A stretch of 14,966 nucleotides of DNA. Source: Rhodospirillales bacterium. Its GTDB lineage: Bacteria; Pseudomonadota; Alphaproteobacteria; Rhodospirillales_A; JACZKS01. The stretch is from contig JABGRG010000012.1 in NCBI GenBank assembly GCA_018648445.1, positions 1 to 14,966 on the forward strand, written 5' to 3'. The position numbers and the translations under genes are program-made. This document shows positions 7,167 through 13,662 of the stretch, piece after piece; the stretch's first letter is position 1, and each line of letters starts with the position of its first letter. The notes under the pieces were generated by a model, which saw only the letters and a list, made by a program, of their open reading frames with translations, was not told where the DNA came from and did not search any database.

Positions 7167-8600
7167 TCACCGGTTATAATTCATAGGGTTGCGCCGGGTC
7201 AGGCCCATGCCCAAAAAGAACCTGCCTTCGCGGGTGCGCCGGTATTCAATACCGGTGGCATTGGCGGTAATCCGCTGCACAAAGGCGTTGATTGAGGGAA
7301 TGGTCCGCTCTGAGAACCCTTCGGCAATGACCCATTCTCGAAAATATTCATAAGCATGGCGGGTGGCGATGCGTGGCTCGTGGCCGAGGATGGGTTGTGG
7401 CTCCACTTGTTCCGACAACCAGGCAAGAACAGGATCTGCTCCGTAGAGCCAGTCGTTCATGGCGGTTCGGCTTGATAGCGGCAGGGTGAACACCTTGTTT
7501 CGGATTAGCCGGGATGCACCATCGACAGCCCATGACAACAATAAGTCGGGTTCTTCCACGCCGATGCGTTTGCCAATAGCTTCAATGCGCTCGGCTTCCG
7601 GTATGGTGCGGTTGAAGGATATAACCAGTAGCCTGCGCTGCACGCCTCGATCCATACCACCCATGAACACGGGCAAGCCATTGGTGGCGAATAAGTGCTG
7701 GGCAAGTGGCCTGAACTCAATGCGGGATTTGTAAACATCGCGGCCCTGCACAGGCTCACCAGTGACGATGGCCTTGAAAGTGTCTGATGCGATTGCATTG
7801 GACGACGATAGCTCATCGCTAGCGTTGAGCAGCTTGCCCACCAGACCGACGATATGACGTTCATCACCCATGCTGGATGCCGTGACCGACGTAATGGCTG
7901 AAGGTGGCAGAAGGGCGCGGGCAAGATCGAGAATCTGGCTTTTGCCGTTTTCAGCGGTTTCCCCTTTGAGGATGACGGCGCGGGGTTGGCGCATCCTGGT
8001 GGCGTGGCCAAGGGCGGCAGCGCCGGCCACTTCAGCCAGAAGATCAATTTTCGCATTGAGGTCTACATCGCCCTTGAATACGCCTTGGAGCAGGTTTGCC
8101 AGGAGAGAGGATTCAGGGACGCCAGATTCTGCACCCGGCATCCAAGATCCCGGCAAGGTATGACGGCAACGGTGTTCTGGATTATGGCGTTTAATTCCTG
8201 GTGTGCCAATATCGTCAAACCAGATGAAGCCGCTGCTACAATTGATGCCGGTGGGACCGGTGCTGAAGAACTCTTGATGCGACACCATGGCGGCCATTTC
8301 ATTCAGGGCCGAGTCCACCCGTGACTTCGATAGTTTGACCCGCGAGGGATCACCCACCGGTGTCAGGAAGATGGAGCCGTCATATTTATGGATGGCAAGC
8401 CGCAGTTCCTGTTCAGGTATGGCGTTCCAGCGCGTGACTTCATAACGCCAGAAAGCGCCTTCAGCATGGATGGTGTCGCCGTGGGTACGTTCAAGGTCTT
8501 CATGCACACGGCGAGCGATTTCCACATCTGATCCGATATGGAGACGGAGTGCTTTGCGGGTACGTTTTGCTTTTACTTTTTGGTTGACGGGAGGTGTCAT
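7167..8600 (-). CDS. Phage/plasmid SF3 helicase (P4 primase C-terminal/D5-like)
   Basis: This 477-residue protein has the superfamily 3 helicase core of P4-type replication proteins, which unwind DNA at the element's own origin. Walker A is GETAENGKS (213-221), Walker B is LLNASDEL (257-264, D262/E263), motif C ends in HLFATN (302-307), and arginines follow at 318-323 (RGVQRR) as arginine-finger candidates. The N-terminal ~180 residues (DUF-type region ahead of the helicase) do not show a TOPRIM or archaeo-eukaryotic primase motif that I can recognise, so it may be helicase-only and rely on a host primase. The ATG at 8600 overlaps the preceding stop in ATGA. The gene ends right beside the iteron region, a classic origin arrangement. 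Confidence 0.88.
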   Translation of the reverse strand: MTPPVNQKVKAKRTRKALRLHIGSDVEIARRVHEDLERTHGDTIHAEGAFWRYEVTRWNAIPEQELRLAIHKYDGSIFLTPVGDPSRVKLSKSRVDSALNEMAAMVSHQEFFSTGPTGINCSSGFIWFDDIGTPGIKRHNPEHRCRHTLPGSWMPGAESGVPESSLLANLLQGVFKGDVDLNAKIDLLAEVAGAAALGHATRMRQPRAVILKGETAENGKSQILDLARALLPPSAITSVTASSMGDERHIVGLVGKLLNASDELSSSNAIASDTFKAIVTGEPVQGRDVYKSRIEFRPLAQHLFATNGLPVFMGGMDRGVQRRLLVISFNRTIPEAERIEAIGKRIGVEEPDLLLSWAVDGASRLIRNKVFTLPLSSRTAMNDWLYGADPVLAWLSEQVEPQPILGHEPRIATRHAYEYFREWVIAEGFSERTIPSINAFVQRITANATGIEYRRTREGRFFLGMGLTRRNPMNYNR

Positions 8601-8806
8601 TCATTACCCCCTGTCCATGCGCGGATGATTGATTTGCGTGCGGCCAATTGCTGGCCAAGTCGAAAATGTGGCATTTTGATTTTTGCCGTGGTGGTGAGAT
8701 AATAGATACGGCGCTGAAAGCGGTATTCATTACTGCCAAAGAGGAAATAGGAAATCGCGCGAGCGCCAATCAGGATGTCGTCGTCCAGGCTGTTCTCTGT
8801 GCTCAT
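8597..8806 (-). CDS. Small helix-turn-helix DNA-binding protein
   Basis: This 69-residue protein reads ILIGARAISYFLFGSNEYRFQRRIYYL, followed by KIKMPHFRLGQQLAARKSIIRAW. That is the pattern of small excisionase/MerR-like helix-turn-helix proteins in proteobacterial prophages and islands (helix-turn-helix, a wing ending in PxFRLG, then RKS and a C-terminal helix). A longer frame from 8989 exists but would overlap the previous gene by ~180 bases. ATG at 8806 forms an ATGA overlap with that gene's stop, and GGAGG stands upstream. Both ends are coupled by ATGA overlaps, so it belongs to the replication operon. A role in helicase control or origin recognition is a guess. Confidence 0.72.
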   Translation of the reverse strand: MSTENSLDDDILIGARAISYFLFGSNEYRFQRRIYYLTTTAKIKMPHFRLGQQLAARKSIIRAWTGGNE

Positions 8807-9072
8807 CGCCGACCTCCCGCGCGGGGTGCACTGGCCGTGCGGTCGATATTGCGTTCCTGATTGAGAAGCCAGTCGCGGACGGCCTCTATGCGATACATCA
8901 CCCGTTTTCCAACGGTTATATAAGGCGGTGCCTGCCTTAATTGACGGTCGCGCTGGGCCGTTCGTAAGGAGACGCCGCGCTGGCGGCAATATTCGTGTTC
9001 GTCAATGTAGCCGTCGAAGATGGCCGGTGCGCCGGTCTCCGACATGGTGATTGTCTGTTCTGTCATCGTCAT
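8803..9072 (-). CDS. AlpA/excisionase-like DNA-binding protein
   Basis: This 89-residue protein has a MerR/excisionase-type winged helix: YIDEHEYCRQRGVSLRTAQRDRQLRQAPPYITVGKRVMYRIEAVRDWL (about 22-70), with the characteristic 'P P Y I x V G K R V x Y R' wing. Proteins of this kind activate excision of tyrosine-integrase islands or regulate the integrase. ATG at 9072 is preceded by GAGGAC; an in-frame ATG at 9066 is also possible. It is the first gene after the 9149-9180 inverted repeat and is coupled by ATGA to the next small DNA-binding gene. Confidence 0.8.
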   Translation of the reverse strand: MTMTEQTITMSETGAPAIFDGYIDEHEYCRQRGVSLRTAQRDRQLRQAPPYITVGKRVMYRIEAVRDWLLNQERNIDRTASAPRAGGRR

Positions 9073-9148
9073 GTCCTCTATGTTCAGGGCGCGGCATGAG
9101 CCGCCGTGAATGGACAGATGACGATGAAATATGTGCCCGAAATAGTGA

Positions 9149-9180
9149 CCTGAAACTATGCCCGAGACTATAATTTCAGG
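9149..9180. promoter_or_regulatory. Operator-like inverted repeat upstream of the AlpA-like operon
   Basis: CCTGAAACTAT (9149-9159) and ATAATTTCAGG (9170-9180) pair at 10 of 11 positions around a 10-base centre. The motif TGAAAxATx(x)GCCCGAxA occurs here and again about 25 bases away (9125-9142), which suggests two related protein sites. It lies between the end of the unknown 246-residue gene and the first regulator gene. It could also act as a weak RNA hairpin, but no run of T follows. Confidence 0.5.
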
Positions 9181-9194
9181 CAGGGGTTTTCGGG

Positions 9195-9935
9195 TTAGAT
9201 GGACTGCGTTGCTTTGCGATATTCTTCGCGAAGATTATTGGCCACGGTCTTGGGTGTGAGGGGCGGCATGGCCGGGTGGGTGGCTTTGAGCCAAGCGACC
9301 AGAGCTTGCGATTCCTTGTTGAGGGATTTCTCAATGGTTCCCGCTTCCGCACGACGTTGAAATTCGGGTTTGATCAGATGCATGGAAGATGGTCGTCCCG
9401 GTGCGCCTGTTTCTGGCACTGCCGGTTGAGGGGCTGGTTCTGAATCGAGAACAGAAGGAGCCTTGGTGGTTTTCTGAGCATCGCGAATCCGGTCAAGAAC
9501 AGGGTGACCCGCAGGAATCTTGCGGGTGATCAGCCCGCGCACTGCACGAAAAGTCATGTCATCGCCCTTGGCAATACGCTTCTCGGTGTCGAGAGTGAGG
9601 AACGGCCAATACCGGGCTGGGATGACTTCTTCTTCGGCATCAGGATGCCGCCGCCCGAAAGCAACCCAACCGAGGTGCTCGGCCTGCAGGATCATCAGAT
9701 CGTGGATGCCTGTCAGGGAATCCTTAATAACGGTTTGAAGCGGTTTGGCATGACGGGTGAATTCCGGGAGGTCTTCCTCTTTGCGTCCAGTCATATCAAA
9801 AATTGATGTCTCGAAGGTGAGTTCTTCCCGGCACTCTTCAAGGAGATCAAGCACAAGGCGTCCATCGGCGGTCTCTGCATCACCAAGATAATAATCGAAG
9901 ATGCCCTGTGGAGTGAGCCATTCAAGGTCGGTCAT
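9195..9935 (-). CDS. Element protein of unknown function, acidic, two-part
   Basis: I do not recognise a characterised family for this 246-residue protein. Residues 1-155 are acidic and aromatic (for example WLTPQGIFDYYLGDAET and AEHLGWVAFGRRHPDAEEE). A Pro/Ala-rich linker follows at about 157-182 (SVLDSEPAPQPAVPETGAPG). The C-terminal ~60 residues (PEFQRRAEAGTIEKSLNKES through TPKTVANNLREEYRKA) are basic and helical and resemble the 'which residues pair with which step' DNA-binding tails seen in alphaproteobacterial islands. The ATG at 9935 lies inside the end of the integrase gene (14-base overlap) behind a GGGAGAG motif, so it is translated together with the integrase. Co-expression suggests a role in integration, excision or its control. 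Confidence 0.7.
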   Translation of the reverse strand: MTDLEWLTPQGIFDYYLGDAETADGRLVLDLLEECREELTFETSIFDMTGRKEEDLPEFTRHAKPLQTVIKDSLTGIHDLMILQAEHLGWVAFGRRHPDAEEEVIPARYWPFLTLDTEKRIAKGDDMTFRAVRGLITRKIPAGHPVLDRIRDAQKTTKAPSVLDSEPAPQPAVPETGAPGRPSSMHLIKPEFQRRAEAGTIEKSLNKESQALVAWLKATHPAMPPLTPKTVANNLREEYRKATQSI

Positions 9936-11193
9936 GGTCGATGCTCTCCCGGTTTTCTAAATTGCCGGTGGCAGCATCAATGGCATTGCCGACGTGCTCG
10001 GCGGCTTCGCGCAGAGGTTCGTCGTAAAGATGAGCATATCGCTGTGTGGTTTGAACTTGAGTGTGACCAAGCATGGCTCCAATCATGGGCAGAGACGCAC
10101 CGCCACTGACCAACAGCGAAGCGAAGGAATGACGAAGGTCGTGGATGCGGACGTTGGGCTTCCAGGTCATCACCGTATTACCTGCCTTGTCTTTCATGAC
10201 CTTGCCCTGCCGGTTTTTCTTTTCCAACTGTTCGGCCAGCCCGGCCTTGACACAAACTGATTCCCAGGTGCGTTTAATATCGGTCAGTGGATGTTCATCT
10301 GATTTTCCAGGGAATGTGTAAATGCTGGTGGCGGTTCTTTTTATCTCTTTGAGCAGGGTAACGGCGGCACTCGACAATGGCACCCGGTGTTCGCGGCGTT
10401 GTTTGGTATGGGCCGAGGGTTTGATCCAGACACCCTTGTCCAAATCAAACATTGCCCAGGTGGCATTCAGAACCTCGCTCTTGCGGGCACCGGTAAGCAT
10501 CAGGAGGCGAATGGCATTGGCCGACACCGGTTGGGCATGGGCGTCAAGGGCGGCGGATAATCTTGCCAGTTCATCTGGCTCAAGAAAGCGTTCGCGTTTT
10601 TCCTCACGGTTTTTCTCAATGCCGGATGCAGGATTGTCCTCGCACCATTTCCAGCGGATGGCCAGATTAAACGCCCGGCGTAAAACTTCCATGGTGCGGT
10701 TGGCGCGCACTGGGGTGCCGCGCTCGGTGGTGATGCGTCGGTGCAAGGCTGCAACCTGATCGTGAGTGATCTCCGTGACCTTGAATTTTCCAAACTCGGG
10801 CAGGATCAGTTTTTCCCACATGATGCGTTCGTCAACCTGCGACCGTTCGGCCTTGCGGGGCAGGTGGTCGCGTTGGTAGCGGTCCCATAGTTCAGCCATG
10901 GTGGGCGCGTCCCGGTCGGCATGGCGCTCGCCCATGGGATCATAACCCCTGTCCACCTCACGCTTGAGATCACCAGCTTCGGTTCTGGCAGCCGCCACTG
11001 ACCAGTCAGGATAGCCACCGATGGTAATGCGCCGCTGGCGGCCACTGATACGGTAATCAAGGATGAAGGATTTAGCGCCCCGGTTGGTTACACGGAGTCC
11101 AAACCCCTTCACGCTGGAGTCCCAGAAGAACACCTGCGGACGGTCTCCCGCGCTCGATCTGCGCACCAGGGCATCGGTAAGTCTCTCGGCCAT
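9922..11193 (-). CDS. int: Tyrosine recombinase (integrase), DUF4102/P4-type
   Basis: This 423-residue integrase cuts and joins the element at the tRNA-fMet attachment site. Residues 1-90 form the DUF4102 arm-binding domain (FWDSSVKGFGLRVTNRGAKSF, then RRITIGGYPDWSVAAAR). About 97-190 is the core-binding SAM-like domain. The catalytic set is complete: R237 in LTGARKSEVL, K264, H351 and R354 in HDLRHSFASL, H377 in LGHTQVQTTQRYAHL, and nucleophile Y386. ATG at 11193 with AGGAGG (11198-11203) is chosen over the upstream GTG at 11214, which lies inside a repeated box. It sits ~170 bases from the tRNA fragment, facing away from it. It looks fully functional. Confidence 0.93.
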   Translation of the reverse strand: MAERLTDALVRRSSAGDRPQVFFWDSSVKGFGLRVTNRGAKSFILDYRISGRQRRITIGGYPDWSVAAARTEAGDLKREVDRGYDPMGERHADRDAPTMAELWDRYQRDHLPRKAERSQVDERIMWEKLILPEFGKFKVTEITHDQVAALHRRITTERGTPVRANRTMEVLRRAFNLAIRWKWCEDNPASGIEKNREEKRERFLEPDELARLSAALDAHAQPVSANAIRLLMLTGARKSEVLNATWAMFDLDKGVWIKPSAHTKQRREHRVPLSSAAVTLLKEIKRTATSIYTFPGKSDEHPLTDIKRTWESVCVKAGLAEQLEKKNRQGKVMKDKAGNTVMTWKPNVRIHDLRHSFASLLVSGGASLPMIGAMLGHTQVQTTQRYAHLYDEPLREAAEHVGNAIDAATGNLENRESIDHDRP

Positions 11194-11205
11194 CGCTCCT
11201 CCTCG

Positions 11206-11332
11206 TGTCAACACTATGTCAACACATCCAATTGAACCTTATGGCGCAATTTTGCATCCGCTTACAGATGAAGTCAACGAAATAGCTTTATATTACAGCG
11301 TAGTAGCGAGTAGTCAGGAAAATATGTCAACA
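11206..11332 (+). repeat. TGTCAACA boxes between integrase and attachment site
   Basis: TGTCAACAC occurs at 11206-11214 and 11218-11226 (12-base period). TGTCAACA occurs again at 11325-11332, all in the same orientation. A weaker relative (AGTCAACG) lies at 11272-11279. Short direct repeats on one side of the crossover core are what integrase arm-type sites look like. The first two also overlap the upstream GTG start of the integrase frame, so they could repress the gene. Confidence 0.5.
11249..11277 (-). promoter_or_regulatory. Possible integrase promoter
   Basis: On the minus strand TTGACT (11272-11277), a 17-base spacer and CAAAAT (11249-11254) lie 56 bases upstream of the integrase ATG. 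The -35 is good; the -10 matches only 4 of 6 consensus positions. Confidence 0.3.
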
Positions 11333-11362
11333 AATCAAGGCGTTAGAAATCGCGCTTGTTAT

Positions 11363-11409
11363 GGCTCATAACCTGAAGGTCGTAGGTTCAAATCCTACCC
11401 CCGCAACCA
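11363..11409 (+). tRNA. 3' part of tRNA-fMet: attachment site (attR side)
   Basis: The sequence from 11363 through CCA at 11407-11409 matches the 3' 47 bases of an initiator tRNA: anticodon loop CTCATAA with CAT at 11367-11369, variable loop AAGGTCG, T arm GTAGGTTCAAATCCTAC, and acceptor strand CCCCGCAACCA. Upstream the anticodon stem no longer pairs (TATGG against CCTGA), and no D arm or 5' acceptor strand exists, so the gene is cut at the anticodon stem. This is the host-side scar of integration. The element lies to the left and should carry the regenerated whole tRNA at its other end, outside the window. In many alphaproteobacteria tRNA-fMet closes rRNA operons, so an rRNA operon may lie beyond the left end. 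Confidence 0.88.
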
Positions 11410-11410
11410 C

Positions 11411-11446
11411 AAAAAGCCCGCAACATCAATATGTTGCGGGCTTTTT
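11411..11446. terminator. Bidirectional intrinsic terminator
   Basis: A perfect 16-base stem is formed by AAAAAGCCCGCAACAT (11411-11426) and ATGTTGCGGGCTTTTT (11431-11446) with a CAAT loop. The GC-rich stem is flanked by A5 on one side and T5 on the other, so it can stop transcription from the tRNA on the plus strand and from the GntR gene on the minus strand, whose stop lies about 100 bases away. Confidence 0.9.
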
Positions 11447-11544
11447 GGTGTCCGGGTCAAACAATCAAATCAAAAACTGGAAGCATATAGGAAGCAGCAG
11501 GAGGCGGAAAAGGGCGTTGGCGAATGACCCTTACCGAAAACAGG

Positions 11545-12279
11545 TCAGGCTATTTTGCTTCCTTGAACTACGCTGCAAAGGCTCCGAAAGTGTTCGACCA
11601 TACACTGTCTGGCCAATTCCGGATTACGCGCCCGAATGGCGTCGAGAATTGGTTCATGCTCCTGCTGGATGAGCTTCCAGTCATCGATATCCAGAATATT
11701 CTTGAAGTCGAGGGGGCGAAAACGTTCCAGGAGATCAAGTATCATATCTTGAAGGATTGGATTGCCAGACGCCCTCGCAATCGCTTGATGTATTTCCAGG
11801 TTATAGTCTCCTAGCCGAAAATCTTCAGCCTCGAGTTGCCGGATTAACCGCACCGGGCGCTCAATCGCGTCAATCTGTTCGACCGTAGCAACTATCGCTG
11901 CCAATTCAGCCGCTTTCGACTCAAGTGCTTCACGAGCTTCCCAAATGCGGAGGATTTCGACTTTATTCACTTCCAAGTGGGTGCGGCGAAGGTCACGGGA
12001 TGCGGGCAATCGGTCGGACCGGAGATAGCGTCCTGATCCAGCTCTGGTTTCCACGACTCCCTGAACTTCCAGAACGCGAAATGCTTCCCTCAATACGGGG
12101 CGGCTTACCCGCCATTCCTTTTCCAGTTTGCGTTCGGGTGGAAAGCGATCGCCAACGCTTATATGACCCTCGCGAATCAAATTGGCGATTTGATCAATGA
12201 TGCTCTCGTAAAGCCGAATACTTCGGATCGGGCCGAACGGAGCCATCTTGTCAGCGGGTGCCACTAGTTCTGTTGCCAT
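11545..12279 (-). CDS. GntR-family transcriptional regulator, FadR subfamily (FCD domain)
   Basis: This 244-residue regulator has an N-terminal winged helix (about 20-88: SIRLYESIIDQIANLIREGHI, then FPPERKLEKEWRVSRPVLREAFRVLEVQGVVE, then the GSGRYL wing) and a C-terminal all-helical FCD ligand domain (about 105-235). Possible metal or ligand residues are N160, H164, H208 and H230. Such regulators usually repress genes for uptake or breakdown of carboxylic acids and respond to a small acid. No catabolic gene is beside it here, so the target is unknown; it lies alone between the tRNA scar and an IS remnant. AGGAAGGG stands just before ATG 12279. The terminator at 11411-11446 serves its 3' end. 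It is chromosomal, not part of the element. Confidence 0.88.
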   Translation of the reverse strand: MATELVAPADKMAPFGPIRSIRLYESIIDQIANLIREGHISVGDRFPPERKLEKEWRVSRPVLREAFRVLEVQGVVETRAGSGRYLRSDRLPASRDLRRTHLEVNKVEILRIWEAREALESKAAELAAIVATVEQIDAIERPVRLIRQLEAEDFRLGDYNLEIHQAIARASGNPILQDMILDLLERFRPLDFKNILDIDDWKLIQQEHEPILDAIRARNPELARQCMVEHFRSLCSVVQGSKIA

Positions 12280-12357
12280 AAGGCCCTTCCTAAAAAAATC
12301 GCAACCGCGCCTCGGGTTCGCCTTTCAAATTGCGCCTACCGAAGAGAATTACGGAGG

Positions 12358-12717
12358 GTGCGTTTCGATCTTGTCGTCATGGATAGCCTCAAGGACCGCA
12401 CCAGTGGTCCGGGCCGGGTGTGGAACCGCATCCCCGGAGATGTCCGCGAACAAATCGTGGAACTGGCCTTGGACGAGCCCGAACTGAGCCCCAGGGAGCT
12501 GGCCGTCAGGTTCACTGATACCAAGGGCTACTTCGTCTCGGAAGCCTCGGTATACCGACTTCTCAAGGCTCATGACCTGATCACCAGCCCGGCCTTCGTG
12601 GTCATCAAGGCCGCGAACGAGTTCCGGGACAAAACCACGGCCCCGAACCAGCTTTGGCAAGCCCGAACGATCGACCCGTCCGCTCTATCCCGCATAGCAG
12701 ACAAGTTTTTGGGATGA
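12358..12717 (+). pseudogene. Truncated IS3-like transposase (DNA-binding part only)
   Basis: The frame reads RVWNRIPGDVREQIVELALDEPELSPRELAVRFTD, then YFVSEASVYRLLKAHDLITSPAFVVIKAANEFRDKTTAPNQLWQ. This is the helix-turn-helix and linker portion of a well-known transposase group with an integrase (DDE) core. In intact copies the next residues are TDFTYLKV and the catalytic core. Here similarity ends at about 12660 and an unrelated tail (ARTIDPSALSRIADKFLG) leads to a stop. The N-terminal end is also missing or garbled before residue ~12. It is a dead remnant next to the tRNA site, showing earlier insertion and deletion. Subfamily within IS3/integrase-core elements is uncertain. Confidence 0.75.
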
Positions 12718-12788
12718 CGCTGAAGACCGCTGTTGACCCAAAGCGGACCTTATTGCATCCGGTCGGTGTCCATCCTTATATTCGGTAA

Positions 12789-13298
12789 ATGTACGAAATT
12801 GGCGATCTTGTCGTTGTCGACGACAGCATGCAGCGGTCATATCAATATGTGATCGACGCTCCCTGTGGCCGGGAGTTTGGGGACGGTTTTAACCCCTACT
12901 ACACCCCCAAACAGATGCTGGAGATGGGAGTTTTTGAGGGAAAATACTGCAATGACTGCCGAGCAGAATTTCCTGATAGCTGGTTTGCTGATGCCAAGAT
13001 TTCGGCTCAGCCCGATCCATCGTTGAACTATTTTGGTGTCAAGAGCCGTCAGTCTTTGGGAGATTGGCGTCGAAAGGGCTGGATTATTGGACCCGATCCG
13101 CGAGGTTGGTTTCAGTGGTATTGTCGTTATTATCTTGGAAGACGGTTTTCGGAAATTGACGACCAGCAAATCAAGCGGTGGCGCGCTTTCAAACGCCACG
13201 AGGCTCAAGTTCGCGCCAATTGTGATGCGGGAGATTGGACCTGTCGCCCGCGTCAGCGACAAGCGCTCCTTCAATGGGCGTACAACGCCCTAGTTTGA
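12789..13298 (+). CDS. Conserved protein of unknown function, tryptophan-rich
   Basis: I recognise the pattern of this 169-residue protein from conserved hypothetical proteins in bacteria and some eukaryotes, but no function is known to me. Features are a KYCNDCRAEFPDSWF segment (52-66), an FGVKSRQSLGDWRRKGWI segment (82-99), DPRGWFQWYCRYYLGRR (103-119), and the basic tail RHEAQVRANCD and CRPRQRQALLQWAYN (136-166). There is no signal peptide or membrane segment. The dense Trp/Tyr/Arg content and CxxC at 54-57 suggest a soluble, possibly nucleic-acid-binding protein, but that is only inference. No ribosome site is visible. A TATATT at 12777-12782 would place transcription start at or near the ATG. 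Confidence 0.75.
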   Translation: MYEIGDLVVVDDSMQRSYQYVIDAPCGREFGDGFNPYYTPKQMLEMGVFEGKYCNDCRAEFPDSWFADAKISAQPDPSLNYFGVKSRQSLGDWRRKGWIIGPDPRGWFQWYCRYYLGRRFSEIDDQQIKRWRAFKRHEAQVRANCDAGDWTCRPRQRQALLQWAYNALV

Positions 13299-13540
13299 AG
13301 TTGAGCGATAGCCAAACTTCCGATTTTGGCTATCAGCCGAAGTTCGCACACAGGCCGAATGATGGCCGCTTTGTAACGCGAAGCAGACCTTCTGGGGGAG
13401 ATGTTTGCTTCACCATCTGGCGGAGGTTGGGTTGTGGGTCTAACTCGGCTGAATCCAGAGAGTTAACACTTAACGGTGCCGGTCCAAGGGCTGAATATCT
13501 GAAAATAACTTAAGATTGCGAAAAAATTCAATTTAGGCAG
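13299..13540. other. Gene-free stretch
   Basis: Between the conserved protein and the promoter of the Crp/Fnr gene I see no believable gene. A short open frame from 13235 overlaps the previous gene and has no protein-like pattern. Base composition turns clearly AT-rich from about 13500, where the promoter begins. Confidence 0.5.
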
Positions 13541-13543
13541 TCA

Positions 13544-13572
13544 TTGATAAAATATACGCAAAGGAATATTCT
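13544..13572 (+). promoter_or_regulatory. Sigma-70-like promoter of the Crp/Fnr gene
   Basis: TTGATA (13544-13549), a 17-base spacer and TATTCT (13567-13572) lie in AT-rich DNA. Transcription would start near 13579, about 84 bases before the GTG at 13663. Confidence 0.5.
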
Positions 13573-13585
13573 TGATAATGGAATA

Positions 13586-13660
13586 ATGTTATGTAGTTGT
13601 CCGGCGGGAATCCACGCGAAGGCCGTCGAATTCCGAAAAGCCGTTACCGCGGGGGCATAA
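13586..13660 (+). CDS. Possible 24-codon leader ORF
   Basis: ATG at 13586 opens MLCSCPAGIHAKAVEFRKAV and ends in TAA at 13658-13660, two bases before the GTG chosen for the Crp/Fnr gene. It lies just downstream of the predicted transcription start. There is no strong ribosome site. It may couple translation or be chance. Confidence 0.25.
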   Translation: MLCSCPAGIHAKAVEFRKAVTAGA

Positions 13661-13662
13661 AC

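Noticed and set aside
6772..7170. Open frame of 132 codons on the minus strand between helicase and terminase
   Set aside because: GTG start inside the helicase stop, Cys/Pro/Arg-rich composition without a fold, and it covers iterons, an inverted repeat and an alternating tract, which fits a non-coding origin better.
11290..11409. A complete tRNA gene at this place
   Set aside because: Only the anticodon arm onward is present. The 5' half of the anticodon stem does not pair and there is no D arm or 5' acceptor strand, so it is a fragment.
13235..13513. Plus-strand open frame of 92 codons
   Set aside because: Starts inside the conserved 169-residue gene in another frame, lacks a ribosome site and has no protein-like pattern.
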